Assembly (NCBI GenBank): GCA_009667805.1
Contig: CM019069.1
Span: 51,573,422 to 51,637,421, forward strand
Source of the DNA: Leptobrachium leishanense
Taxonomy: Eukaryota; Chordata; Amphibia; Anura; Megophryidae
Length of the DNA stretch: 64,000 nucleotides
Reading direction: 5' to 3'
In this document: positions 43,749-58,285 of the stretch, in pieces
Numbering within the stretch: position 1 is the first letter of the stretch
Layout of the letters: every line of letters starts with the position of its first letter
Notes under the pieces: generated by a model
The model's database searches: none
What the model was told of the DNA's origin: nothing
The model's input: only the letters and a program-made list of their open reading frames with translations
Made by a program: the position numbers and the translations under genes

Positions 43749-44169
43749 TGATATTTCTCTCGTTTTCAAGTAAGTCCCGTTAGGTGTCTTGGCCAAGGAC
43801 ACTTACGGGAGAGGTGCTCTGGCCAGGATTCAAACCTGTGTCTCCAATAACCCTTTGAATAGAAACCAAAATTGATCAGACGATCGACAGAAGAGACCAC
43901 CAATCGCATTCGAAAAAAGCCGACCACCCAACGAATGGGGTAAAAAAAAAAAATACCCCAACGCAACTTTGAAATGCTGTTTGCAAAAAAAATACTGCAT
44001 GAAAATGCCTGAAAATTACATATAAGGTCATACGAATAGTAACATAAAGGTCTGTTACAGAAAAAAATGCACATTTGCATTAAGTCAATTTGTGACATTT
44101 CATCCCAGCTAGATATTCCACGGTCACTGTAAGTGATTTTACTGGAAAGTGGAAGTATTTAGGAGCAGC
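43749..44169. other. Short repeat fragments
   Basis: About 43758-43835 (CTCTCGTTTTCAAGTAAGTC, GTTAGGTGTCTTGGCCAAGG) matches the repeat at 58088-58280. About 43838-44100 shares AATAACCCTTTGAATAG and TGAAAATTACATATAAGGTC with the CAGGGTTAT family (15773, 49819) in part, suggesting a diverged fragment. No gene. Confidence 0.45.
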
Positions 44170-44535
44170 AGCAGCTCAGCCATGAAACGAAGACCCCATA
44201 AAGTCACAGAGCGGGGTCACTGAGTGCTGATGGGTATGGTGCGTAAAGGTTGCCAACGCTCCGCTGATTCCATAGCTGAAGAGTTGCAAACTTCCACTGG
44301 CATTAATATCAGCACAGAAATTGTGAGATGATGGGAACTTCATGGAATGGATTTCCATGGCCGAGCAGCTGCATGCAAGCCCCACCATGCCCCACCATGC
44401 TCCACCATGTACAATGGCCTTCTCATCCAACAACTGTGTCTGACCTCACAAATGCTCTATTGGGCGAATGGACAAAAAATCCCACAGAAACACTCGAAGA
44501 TCTCATGGAAAGCCTTGCCAGAAGAGTGGAAGTTC
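44170..44535 (+). pseudogene. Tc1 transposase remnant, internally deleted
   Basis: In shifting frames the translation shows N-terminal blocks of a Tc1-type transposase (ADSIAEELQTSTGINIS, RELHGMDFHGRAAA) followed closely by C-terminal ones (NALLGEWTKNPTETLEDLME, ARRVEVL). The catalytic core between them is missing. The end is cut by the miniature element inserted at 44539. It is a fossil unrelated to the three fuller Tc1 copies here. Confidence 0.7.
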
Positions 44536-44538
44536 TTA

Positions 44539-44818
44539 GGTTGGGGTCAGACGAGCGCACTATGTGCGCCCGAACTGATGTGCCTTCCGGTGTCCGTCAC
44601 AGCATTGTGACGCTGCACCAAAATTGCACGTACGACATCGTCCATGCTGCATCCATGCAGCAAGCCTCCCTGTTGAAGCGCTAGTACGCGCATTGATGGG
44701 GCTGCTAACTGCGCTCAGCGAGGTGGCCAGATGGGCGTCAGACGGGCGTCAAGTGGAAGGATCGTCCACTCTCACAGACGTTCCTTCTGCTCTTACTACC
44801 ACTCGCCTGACCCCGGCC
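44539..44818. mobile_element. Miniature element, GGCTGGGGTCAG family, copy 2 (280 bp)
   Basis: Ends GGTTGGGGTCAGACGAGCG and, reversed, GGCCGGGGTCAGGCGAGTG. TTA is duplicated at 44536-44538 and 44819-44821, typical of PIF/Harbinger. The interior is CpG-rich. Confidence 0.8.
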
Positions 44819-44945
44819 TTATATCTGCAATTGGGGGACCACCTGCATATTAATTTCAATGTATTTTGAATGTGATGTCATTAAAGTCCCTTGTGGTGTA
44901 ATTGTCATATATATACATCATATCCATATAGTGTAGATACACTTA

Positions 44946-45075
44946 GGGCAGTATTACAAAGCTGGTGCTAACTTAACCAGAGCTGTTGTAAACTTAAAAG
45001 CCCCATAGACTATAATGAATCTGGTAAGTTTACAAAAGCTCTGGTTAAGTTAGCACCAGCTATGTAATACTGCCC
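44946..45075. mobile_element. 130-bp PIF/Harbinger-type fold-back element
   Basis: Starts GGGCAGTATTACAAAGCTGG and ends in its near complement. Arms of about 55 bp contain TGCTAACTTAACCAGAGCT and TAAACTTA. TTA duplicates at 44943-44945 and 45076-45078. Confidence 0.9.
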
Positions 45076-45078
45076 TTA

Positions 45079-46912
45079 ATGTCAACACAGACTAAGTACA
45101 GTTAGTATCTTATACCAAGCATCCGTACTATACAGATACTACTCTGTAGTCTAGAGTTTGGCCAGCCTATAAATTCACTGGCCCACTGGCCATGGCAGCC
45201 AGAAAGACAGCAGAATACTGGGAGAGCTAAAGGATCACTCGCTACAGTATAGGGACAATATTCAGGTTATTATAATATATATCCACGAGTAGTACAGAAA
45301 CATTGTAATTTCCACACACTGGCATCATACTTGACATACTTGAAGACTAGAGAAATCTCAATGTATCCTTCCTGGTAAAATCCTTTGCAAATAAATAAAT
45401 AAATAAATAAAATGCCACATACAAATATTATTTTTATATTCTATTGGAATTTTTGGAAGCCACATTGCTATCAGTATTATGATTACTACAAGTTCCCATA
45501 AGCAGGGTATCTGCTTATTTGTATAACTTATCTTGTTCAATTTTTACTGTATTTTACAAAAGGTATTTTCTAGCTGTATGCTAATAATGCAGGCCCCATT
45601 TGAGATTGGACACCATTTAGAGTTTAGAACCTTTCATCCCAGCAATATTTCTGTAAACAGTAAAGTGATACATGATGAAAACAGAAAATGATCAAATTTC
45701 TTTTTATTAATTTTTTTACGTTCAGAATTACAGTCTTTTATGCATAATTGCTATTTTACCCTACATTTAAGTGTGAACTACACTGCTTGCGTATCATATA
45801 AATGTCATGATCTATTTTTCCTCAAAAAAATGTGCTATGTAGCGAAAGGATCAGAGAGCTGGATTTTCAGTGATTGCATTCCAAATGTAATGTTTGTATG
45901 CATAATACATGCTTAAAAAGGGATATGCATTAATTTATTAAAAAGCAACAATAATAATAAGAATAATATGTTATTTTAATACACGTTCATTTCCATAGGA
46001 AGAAAACGACTTTGCCGTTTTTTTTGTTTTGAAAAGGTTAATCCCTAGAAACAGACTTTTGCATAAAATGCTCATTTCTGGCTTTTTGAGACCGCAGTCT
46101 GGCTGGAGACAGAGAGAGAGAGGAACCGTACTAGGCAGCAGATTGGAGCTGACAGAGCGTGATGCATATTTCTCAGCTAATAAATCTCTGCTCCGGAATC
46201 CTGTGTCCATCTCCCTTGTCATTTTATGCTGGGACATTGAGGCCTTATATCAAAGGCATGTAGACACTCGCTTTCTGCTTGAAACGCGCTATAAAAACAA
46301 TGTTGCATTGTTGCCTTTACCTTTCCAGATGAGTGAAAAAGGTTTTTGTGACAATTATTGTAGAAAAGGGCATATCAATATAGTTTCAGATTTATTTTCT
46401 TGATATTATTTCATATGGAAGTTTTCTTATTCCGGTCTAGCTGTATAAATTACCAAAGTTTATAAACGTGTGTACAATACCCTCAAAACTGACCCATTAT
46501 TCAAAAAATGTGAGGACAGTAAGGTCAAATTCAGCATATTAATAAAATGTGACAAAATCATTAGGGAATGTTTAGGGCTACTGCAAATCCTTTTTTTTTT
46601 TCCCTTCAAATCTGTGCTGTGGGCTGAACCATTAAAGTGAAAATACATTTGTATGCGTGCATTAGCTTGCAATCTGACGAGTGTATTGCGCATATGAAAT
46701 AGCATGCTCTGCAAAGTGCCATGGTGTCATATTTGCATGATCGTTTCACTTAACCCTTTCACTATCATTTATAACTACACAATTTTGCATTTAAAAACAA
46801 AGTTTAGCACATAAAGCCCTATTAGCGTATGTTTTTTATTGGACGATTGATATTCTCACCAGGGAGAAGCAGAATGCTCATTTAGATCTCACTCCTGTAA
46901 TCCTGAATCCTG
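45079..46912. other. No gene seen; one short repeat and a possible conserved stretch
   Basis: At about 45356-45412, CTCAATGTATCCTTCCTGGT followed by an (AAAT)n run is the reverse of the repeat near 58095-58125. The stretch at 46020-46400 has no repeat character and moderately balanced composition, and could be a conserved non-coding block. This is a guess. Confidence 0.3.
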
Positions 46913-47495
46913 AGGCCTGTTCAATACCTCAGCAGCTGCTGAATTGCTGCAGCGCAGCAATTCAGTTTGCTGCAGCAGTGTCATTTAACCCTTTGGTTTC
47001 GAATTTTGAATCCAAAATGGCCGACGATTTCTTAATGAAAAATTCAGATTGTTTTTCGGATTACTCGGACAAAATATGATAAATAAAAGCAGTCAGCACA
47101 ATTCCGTTTTGTACGCACACATCACAAATGATAGTTTTTAATGAATAAACGTTATGTTTACTTCTGAAACAATATTTAAATTGAACTGTAATATATGTCT
47201 GTGCAGGGGGAAATAATAAATAAATATTTTGTGCTTTGGTGAACAAAAACCTCAAAATTAACATTGCTGTACGGAATTATTACTTGCTTCGAGGCGGCGG
47301 CCATCTTGCTGTACGGCATTGTTACTTGCTTCATGGCGTCGGCCATCTTTAAAACGTCACACTCAGCTACACGCAGCTTCTCCTCGGGTCGCTGCAAGTA
47401 CTAGGTTAGCACTGCTGAGCGCTGAGCGGTTGAACGGCGTTCAATGGCAAGTTGCTAACTTAGCACTTGCAGCGGCTGAGGTATTGAACAGGCCT
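46913..47495. mobile_element. AGGCCTGTTCAATACC-family miniature element (583 bp)
   Basis: Both ends carry AGGCCTGTTCAATACCTCAG in inverted orientation. The left interior has a hairpin (GAATTGCTGC...GCAGCAATTC). The right interior has two direct ~50-bp units with ATTACTTGCTTC and GGCCATCTT. A partial copy is at 27235-27595. Confidence 0.78.
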
Positions 47496-47706
47496 GTGTG
47501 CTCCTCCCAGCACAGTAGCTGGGAGGAACCGTCCCGCCCTCACATTAACAAATGAATGTCAACAAACTTTATTGCTGGACAATGCTGATTGTAAGATCTG
47601 GGGGTCGGTCACTACTGTAGCAGAAAACCCATGTATTGTGCAGATGCAGATGTGCAAGTTTTACTGTACTTTCTGGACAGATACACTACGACCACTTAAA
47701 GATATT

Positions 47707-48400
47707 GTGCTCTATTACATTCCTCGCGCAAACGTTAACGCGTGCGCAAAAATGCTTTAACGCGAGGGGCAAAACCCTTTGCGCTGAACGCCGTATTACA
47801 ATGTCCGCGCAAAAAATGCACGTTAACGTCTACCGCTGGTGAACCTGCGCGAACGCTGCGTGAGCGTTATGTACTGTGCACGTCCCGTACTTAACATTGT
47901 GAGCGCAAATGCGTTTGTGCGCTGGTACGCGGATGGTATTACAATCTATGCGCAAAATTTAACGCAAAGCTTTTGTGCGCATAATTTTATCGGCTTTGAA
48001 AAGCTGGTGTTAATGGCAAATCTGAACGTCCTGGCCGAAACCAAATACACCAGCCCAAAAAAAAAATACAGCAAAGTATAGTTACACATTCTACACATAC
48101 CCAAACAATAAATTTGAGAAGTTGTGCGTGTTTTTAACAAGTTAACATGAGACAATTAAGGTTCTTAATTCTGATTGGCTGAATCACGTGAAAAAACAGT
48201 CTGCACACCGATTTCTGCTCGCAACGTTAATGCGCGCGCGTTTTTGCGCGTCTTTTTTTACGCGCTTTATTTTTTGATGGATGAAATAATGCGCAAGGAT
48301 TGTAATACCAGCGTTAATTTACGCGCGTTAACGTTTAACGCTTCGCGCGAAAATTCCCGCGTTTACCGTGCATTTTTGCGTGAAGAATGTAATAGAGCCC
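47707..48400. mobile_element. Miniature element with GCTCTATTACATTC termini (694 bp)
   Basis: The left end GTGCTCTATTACATTCCTC and the reversed right end GGGCTCTATTACATTCTTC pair. Subterminal regions are dense in GCGCAAA, TTTTTGCGCG and AACGTTAACG motifs, which may bind a transposase or accessory protein. ATT flanks both sides. The ends resemble those at 44946 and 62019. Confidence 0.78.
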
Positions 48401-49818
48401 ATTAGGTTTACATTATTTTACCATTTTTTGGGAAGTTGCATTGTTAATAAACTGACTATCTTTACTACAAATCCCCATAAACAGGAGATCTGACCCTGTT
48501 TATTTATTACCTTTATTACATTTACTCTGTTTTGCACAAAGGTAGTTTGTGCCTGTATGCTAACAATGCAGACTTTGGTTAAAATTGTGCAAAAAAAGGA
48601 TGCCATGTAGTGTATACAACTTTTCATCCCAAGACCATTTATGTTAGGGGTCAACAACCTTGGCCCTCCAGGCGGGCATGATCACTATGGCTCCATAGAC
48701 TAACGGAGCACACTGATAGACAAATTGGCTCCTGCTGATTGCTTAATAGATCCTGCCATTGTTAGATATATGTTGATTATGTGAGGTTCTTGGCTGGATG
48801 AAGCCCTTGCATTTGATGGCTGAATAAGCCCTCCAAGCCCCATCTCATTGGGGGAAGAGGGAGCAGGTAGCTCACACTGGTGTGAACACTCAATAAAATG
48901 AAGCACTCACACCATGTATAGCATCCATTTACGGTTATAAAAAAAAGCATGTAATTAGCTTTCAATTTGTAGAACATCATGGGAATTCAAAAAATATTTT
49001 GTAACCCTTAAACACAGAACTGTCCATTTGTGCTGAAAGAGATGAATAGATTTGGGATATTTTATTGGTTATTGCAGATTTTTAAAAAAATTATAGTTAA
49101 TATATTTAATAAATGGTAAATAAAAATATAAATTGTCATGTGGAGAAGGAATTAGAGACCTCTCTGAAAATCTTGCATGTAGATCGTTGTAAAAATAAAA
49201 AATAAAATAAAGAAAAAGAAATGGTATTCCCTGCAGTAAACACATCACAATTCCTTACCTATTTCTTTATTCCACGCACCATAAACCTTGATATGTCTTC
49301 CACAGAACAAGTGTCTCCCTAAAGGGTTGGAAAGGAAAAAGCTTCAATCTGTTCTGTGATAAGACAGAAAAATGAATTACTATTCTGCAAAGCCGTTTGC
49401 CTCAAATTGTAGTTTAAAAAAATACAACGACCTCTCTTTGAACATTTTCCAAACTAGAAGACATTTAAATTAATCCTGGTGGCATTGGGGAAACCTTTCC
49501 TGTGACCCTTCAAACATTTTCTTACTGAAATATTTTTCAATCGCGAGACATGTTTTCTCGGTGGATATATAAAAAATCCTATAGAGACTCATTTAGTTGA
49601 AGATAATCAACGGTGTTGTTTTACGGGAGAAAAATGAGTCCTTATTGCAATGTTTGATTATTAATTACATGTTCCACTCCACTTCAGGTAAGTAGGTTCT
49701 AGGTTAGCTGTATTTTCATAAAGGTTCTTACACGTACTGCATGCTGTGAGCGTAAGTTTAAATCGATTACTTGAAAGGAATTCTTTTAATATCATTGGGC
49801 ACCCAATTTGAAGGCTAT
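48401..49818. other. No gene seen
   Basis: A short match to hAT-type ends (AGGGGTCAACAACCTTGGC, about 48648) has no partner. The 49255-49660 stretch is AT-rich unique-looking sequence that could include conserved non-coding DNA. Confidence 0.3.
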
Positions 49819-50726
49819 CAGGGTTATCCAAAGAGATTCGAAAAGTCACCGCACGTTCGGTGACTTTTCGTTCTCTTCAATTCGGTTCCTTTTGGCGATC
49901 CCATTTCGGTGACCCTGCGATGTATTCAGCAAACACCACAGGGTCCCCGAATTGCAGGGAAAAGCTGCCGCAAACCCGATGAAAACGAACCGAATGCACG
50001 CTGAAAACAAGCAAAAACATCTGGATTAACCTTCGAAGAAGCCGAACAGGAGCCGAACAGGAGCCGAACAAGAGCCGAATCACACAAAGCCGAAGCAGCT
50101 GTGACGTAGAGGAGGCAGTGAATAAATTAGAAAAACCATTTGTATGAATCTGGGAAAAAGAAACGCTGTTTGCAAAGAAACTACTGAGCGAAAATGTCTG
50201 AAATTTACATATAAAATCCAATGAATGATAATAAAGAGGCTGTTACTGAAAAAATAAGTAAACTGAAAAAAAAAAAAAAAAATCGGACTTTTAAAAAAAT
50301 TTTAAAAAATTCTGAAAAATGCTTAAAGTATCCTAAAAAATCTATAAATAAAGAGACTTTTTGCTGCAGAATTTTATAATGAACGGTTTATTAGATATTG
50401 AATTAAAACGGGAATATTTTTAACATTGAAGTCTATGGGATTCTCCTGAATAAATTTGCCGAATTAAACCACCGAATGGCAGGGCATTAGGGGAACCTTT
50501 CACTGCTGGTTTGTGTTCTCTGAATAGCCGAAGCATTGCTTCTCTATGGGGATTTCACTGCCCTCGAACAGGGACCGAACCGGCACCGTATGTTCAGGCA
50601 ATTCGCCAGGATTTGGTGAACTGCCTGCTCTCTGGATAGCCGAATGGTCAGGAAAGGTAACCGAACGCTGATTTTCAGCGTTCGGTTACCTTTCTCAAGC
50701 AATTCGAATCTCTTTGGATAACCCTG
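49819..50726. mobile_element. CAGGGTTAT-family miniature element, complete copy (908 bp)
   Basis: Both ends are inverted copies of CAGGGTTATCCAAAGAGATT. TAT lies on both sides. Each terminus also contains a subterminal hairpin (CACCGCACGTTCGGTG on the left; GTAACCGAACGCTGATTTTC near the right). The middle has a poly(A) patch. A truncated copy is at 15773-16347. No transposase. Confidence 0.85.
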
Positions 50727-50962
50727 TATGTTTCACGTATGGAACACTTTGCCAAAGAGAAATGCAGATAATTAAATGTTAGATATCCCCCAAGAAAAAT
50801 AAACGAATGGGACCAGGAATCAAAACGAGTTCTTGTTTAGCAACGACTATTTGGCAACAGTAACGTATGCAATAATGGAGAGAAACTCATATTTTGAGTT
50901 CACCCAGGGACTTGCAAACCTTCAGCCAGGAGAGAGTTGATAAAGGGGGGCAGGAGGGCAGT

Positions 50963-51680
50963 CACCCCCATGGGCCATTAATAAATGGGTGCCGGACAAA
51001 ATCCCTACAGCCAGGTTCCCTAATGCCAACATCCCGACGGCCAACCTCCAGACAGAACAAGTGCCGGACATACCAAGTTTCCTACATGGCCAATTTCCAG
51101 ACATCCATAATCCCAGCGGCTAACCCTAATACTAACACCCTAACCCTTCAGGAGTTAGGGTTAGGGCTAGGTTTAGGGGGTTAGGGCTAGGTTTAGTGGG
51201 GTTAGGGTTAGGGCTAGGTTTAGGGGGTTTAGGGCTAGGTTTAGGGGGTTAGGGTTAAGGCTAGGTTTAGGGGGTTAGGGCTAGGTTTAGGGGGTTAGGG
51301 CTAGGTTTAGGGGGTTAGGTTTAGGGGGTTAGGGCTAGGTTTAGGGGGTTAGGGCTAGGTTTAGAGGGTTAGGCTAGGTTTAGGTGGGTTAGGGTTAGGG
51401 CTAGGTTTAGGGGGTTAGGGCTAGGTTTAGGGGGTGTTAGGGCTAGGTTTAGGGGGTTAGGGTTGGGGCTAGGTTTAAGGGGTTTAGGGCTAGGTTTAGG
51501 GGGTTAGGGAGTAGGGTTAGTGCTAGCTGCTGGGATTTTGGATGTCTGGAAGTTGCCTGTCAGGGATTTGTCTGTGTAGGAAGTTGGTTGTGTAGGGAAG
51601 TTGGCCGTCAGGATTTTGGCATTAGGGAACCTGGTTGTAGGGAATTTGACCCAAAGCCTTAATAAATATGGAGGTGCGCT
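50963..51680. mobile_element. Fold-back unit with a telomere-like core
   Basis: Arms at about 50963-51125 and 51517-51680 are inverted copies of each other: left CCAGACATCCATAATCCCAG, right CTGGGATTTTGGATGTCTGG; left GTTCCCTAATGCCAACATCC, right GGCATTAGGGAACCTGG. They enclose a ~370-bp TTAGGG-related array. Arm boundaries and a target duplication could not be fixed. Confidence 0.78.
51145..51515. repeat. Telomere-like tandem array (TTAGGGCTAGGTTTAGGGGG)
   Basis: About 18-20 units of a ~20-bp repeat built from TTAGGG-, CTAGG- and TTTAGGGGG-type blocks, with some plain GGGTTAGGGTTAGGG. The left flank starts with the opposite strand (CTAACCCTAATACTAACACC), so the strand switches at about 51150. 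Confidence 0.92.
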
Positions 51681-52571
51681 GGGCTATCTACACATACTGC
51701 AATGTAGGAAGAAGAAACTATCCATGGGGAGAGTTTACCATCTTATACTGGTATTAGGAGTTCTACATCAGAATTAATTAAATATTCTTAATATAATTTA
51801 TAATATTACTATGCACAGGTTGTTTTCAAAGATTGTGTTTAAATATACTAGTTTGAAATTATTTCTTTCTCATGACAGGTTCACACACAGCCCCATTAGC
51901 TGTTGTTCAGGCCATCCTAACATGTACTTTATTCAGTTGTATTAGCTAGGTGATAGTTAATGATTTATTTATTCTTTTTTTCAGGCTATAAAAATCTATT
52001 TTATTTCCTATATGATATTGCTCTATGAGGAGCCTGTTTCTGTGTATTGCAGCAGAAAGACACCCTGATAAAAGAGGAGCCACACCAAGATTTTGTTTGA
52101 AAGCATTGGAAACCGAGCCGAATTAGAGAGCTCGGTAATTTGGGAGTGTAATTCTTTCAAATCCCAACTTCATTTGTATATCACTGGTCCATCTCTGTAC
52201 TGCACTATTGTTGCTGTTTTTTGTTTATTCTTATGGAAGAGTATACAGTTAAGGGGGGGGGACTTTTAATGTAGCCAGTTCTGAGAGCTCTATACTTTGT
52301 GAGTGTTAATACCTGGACTAATTTTTTTGCTGTAATTCATTATTTTGCTACGCACTTGTTTGTTCCGTTCTGTTTTTTGTTTATAGAATCCAAGCAATTT
52401 GTACTCTGGAAATAGGAGAATCTTTTTACGTAAACAATGTATTCTTTTGCCCCTGTGGACTGACATCACTATAACACTGATACATTTTCCATATATATGT
52501 CATTAAATATTTAATTATATAATACAGTTCTTTTAGTCCAATGGTACCATAATATTGGTTGCTTATATAAC
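51681..52571. other. No gene seen
   Basis: AT-rich sequence without a supported feature. Confidence 0.5.
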
Positions 52572-52573
52572 TA

Positions 52574-54208
<1,635 letters not shown>

Positions 54209-54289
54209 TATACTAAATTAATATTGTAATATATAATTAGTGAACTGATGCCTATTTAGAATCTTTTTTCAGTATAGTATAATTGCATA

Positions 54290-55918
<1,629 letters not shown>

Positions 55919-55920
55919 TA

Positions 55921-56861
55921 CGTCACATAAATGTGGCACCACAGGGTTTTGATTGAGATAAAAGTTAAAAAATATATTTGAATAATGTGACTGAAGAACG
56001 TGATAGGAAAACATAACATACAAAACTTGGTCCTAGAGTCGATTGTGTAAGCATTGGAACCTTAATGTTTGTCTAATGATTGATCAAGGAAACTGTCAAA
56101 TTAAGAGCATAATTAAATTTGAAGATATGAAAGATCAGGCTTTGATCTCATGTGATAAGTTTGAAAAAAGTAACCTGTTCAGATGCAAGATTAAAAGGTA
56201 TGTGATATTATACAGCCTGTGTATACATAAAACACAGTAGCACAAAACTGCGTAATTAAAGAAGAATTGGAACAGCTGGAAAAGCAGGGATTTTGGTGAT
56301 ATGGGAAGATAATGTTAAAGCAATATGGTCAGAACATTGGATTGGCTCCCTCTTGGTTCTTTAGAGAATCATGCATTGTTTAAACATAGTAGAATTGGAC
56401 TACAAAATTATCAACAGATGGTACTTAGTCCCATGAAAGCCACTTAAAACATTTCCATAAACAAGAAACTATTTTTGGAGATGCAGGACCCACAAGGGAA
56501 CTAGTTTCACATATGGCAGAGGTGTAGTAAACTGTTCTCAATACAGAAAAAAAAGAGTATTTGTAGAATAATCCAAAGCAACAGGGCACCAGACTGAAAG
56601 CTCTAATAAACAAATAGTGATACATTTTGTAATCTAACAGAAAGTTATAATGTTTATTCTTAGTTCTATTATTATTGTACACTATACTCTTCACGCTACA
56701 CACTGACTGGGTGCATTGGTGTGTCCACATTGTAAATTAGAGGTTATCATGGATTAAGACCTACGTTACTTACAGACGACAAGCAAAAAGTGACAGTTAC
56801 ATTATGAGCCTCCAGTTCTCCTAAAGCGTATTGTGATGTATTACAGACTGGCCTGTCACAT
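55921..56861. other. No gene seen
   Basis: AT-rich, no supported feature. Confidence 0.5.
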
Positions 56862-57012
56862 TTTTAACACACTGCCTGGCACAATCAGTCAGCTCCTCGC
56901 CCACCCTCCGGAGAGACTCTATGCCCTTCGGAAGAGTGTGGAGGCCAGCCTCTTACCAAGAGTCCATGGGACATTAATTTGTTGGCGCTTTATAAATACT
57001 TGTAACTGTAAC
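56862..57012 (+). mobile_element. LINE 3'-end fragment
   Basis: Ends TTGGCGCTTTATAAATACTT followed by (TGTAAC)n, resembling the L2 tail at 43690-43745 (CTGGCGCTTTATAAATAA). Only the terminal ~150 bp is present. Confidence 0.55.
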
Positions 57013-58087
57013 TGTAACATTACAGTAAAGGTTGCTCACTTGTAATGGACAGATTTTCACCTGACCCCAGAGACGGTGTTTGCTTTGTGGTTGGCAACTA
57101 TGTACAATTTAATAAATAGTGACCATTGTTGGAATACATGCTTTTGTCTGTGATCAACAGAGCTCCAGTAGACAAAAGTGAGGGAACCTGGCACAATCCA
57201 ACTATACTAAGGTACCTTTATTCAGGGGACAAGGTGCCTTAATACAGTTGGATTCTGCCTGGTTCCCTCATTTTTCTCTGATAGAACTTTAAAGGTGCTG
57301 GTTATGTTAAAGCTGTGTGGCCTTTTGTGGAGCTATGTACACGGTGGTCTATTTTTGCTTTGAGATACGTAGGGCATCTTGGTTGTTTGCTGATTAAATA
57401 TTTCCCTTTCTGTATATCAGTCTGTTAGGTGTGTTTGTTGATTATATATTGTCACCGTTTGTCACCTGGTTGTGTTTAGATTTTCTTTATATAAACCCAA
57501 GTGTTGCCCAATAAAATTAGTTATAAACCATGCCCTGCACTTATATGCTTTATGAGGAGAAGGAGGATTTGGCCGAAGACATTACATAGATAAGAGACAT
57601 ACAACGTTATGGTTGGGTTTGATCCTCAAGCTTTGGACAGACCTCAGGCATGTTCCTCTTGTCACACACATCTTTCTAGGTAATAAGTATTACAAAAGGC
57701 ATGCCTCGCTCAGAATGAATGTTTACTGCAAGAAACTCAGACTGTGATACTTTTCTATTGAGGTTCTTCTCTGAGTGAGAACACACAACCCATCTTGACC
57801 TCTCAGTGGCATAAAAGGCTATGTGGAAACACAGGGGAGAGGTCATAGTTTAATAATACATCTTTTTGTGGATTCATTCTGCTGCTATCACTCTCATGAA
57901 CTAATGATTGTGATACATTTCACCAAGAAATTGGATGTGACAAATTCTGTTACTATGCATTTGAGATTTTCTTCTACATTGAGTTACGCGGCTCTGACCA
58001 GGGGGTTATATGAAATGTTTGTATACAGTGCTGAAGACAAGGAAAAAGTTTTTAGGTTTAGATTTTGCAGAAGCCATGTACACTTTT
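57013..58087. other. No gene seen; one small inverted repeat
   Basis: Arms at 57180-57216 and 57233-57269 (GAGGGAACC...CAATCCAACT) form a ~37-bp stem with a few mismatches around a short loop, perhaps a tiny fold-back element. Nothing else is supported. Confidence 0.5.
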
Positions 58088-58285
58088 TTTTTAGAAAGGA
58101 TTTTACCAGGAAGGATACATTGAGATTTCTCTCGTTTTCAGGTATGTCCTGGGTAGTGAGTATGTACCGTTAGGTGTCTTGCCCTAGGACACTTACTGGA
58201 GAGATGCTCGTCGGGATCAAGCCCATGACTCCACAGGCTCTCTCCATGCAGAGCAGTGATGTTACCTCTACTCCACCCAGCCGGC
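58088..58285 (+). repeat. Short interspersed repeat
   Basis: ACCAGGAAGGATACATTGAG, CTCTCGTTTTCAGGTATGTC, GTTAGGTGTCTTGCCCTAGG and a GGGATCAAGCCCATGACTCC segment. Pieces also occur at 43758-43835 and, reversed, at 45356-45385. The GGGATCAAGCCC part recalls a tRNA-type B box, so a SINE is possible but unproven. Confidence 0.5.

Noticed and set aside
47572..48405. Several 60-80-codon plus-strand frames
   Set aside because: They lie within a miniature element built of GCGCAAA-type repeats and show no domain.
51145..51515. True chromosome end or assembly end
   Set aside because: The array is degenerate, short, internal and flanked on both sides by inverted arms and ordinary sequence.
58140..58280. 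tRNA gene
   Set aside because: Only a B-box-like GGGATCAAGCCC is visible. No acceptor stem or A box at proper spacing could be paired.
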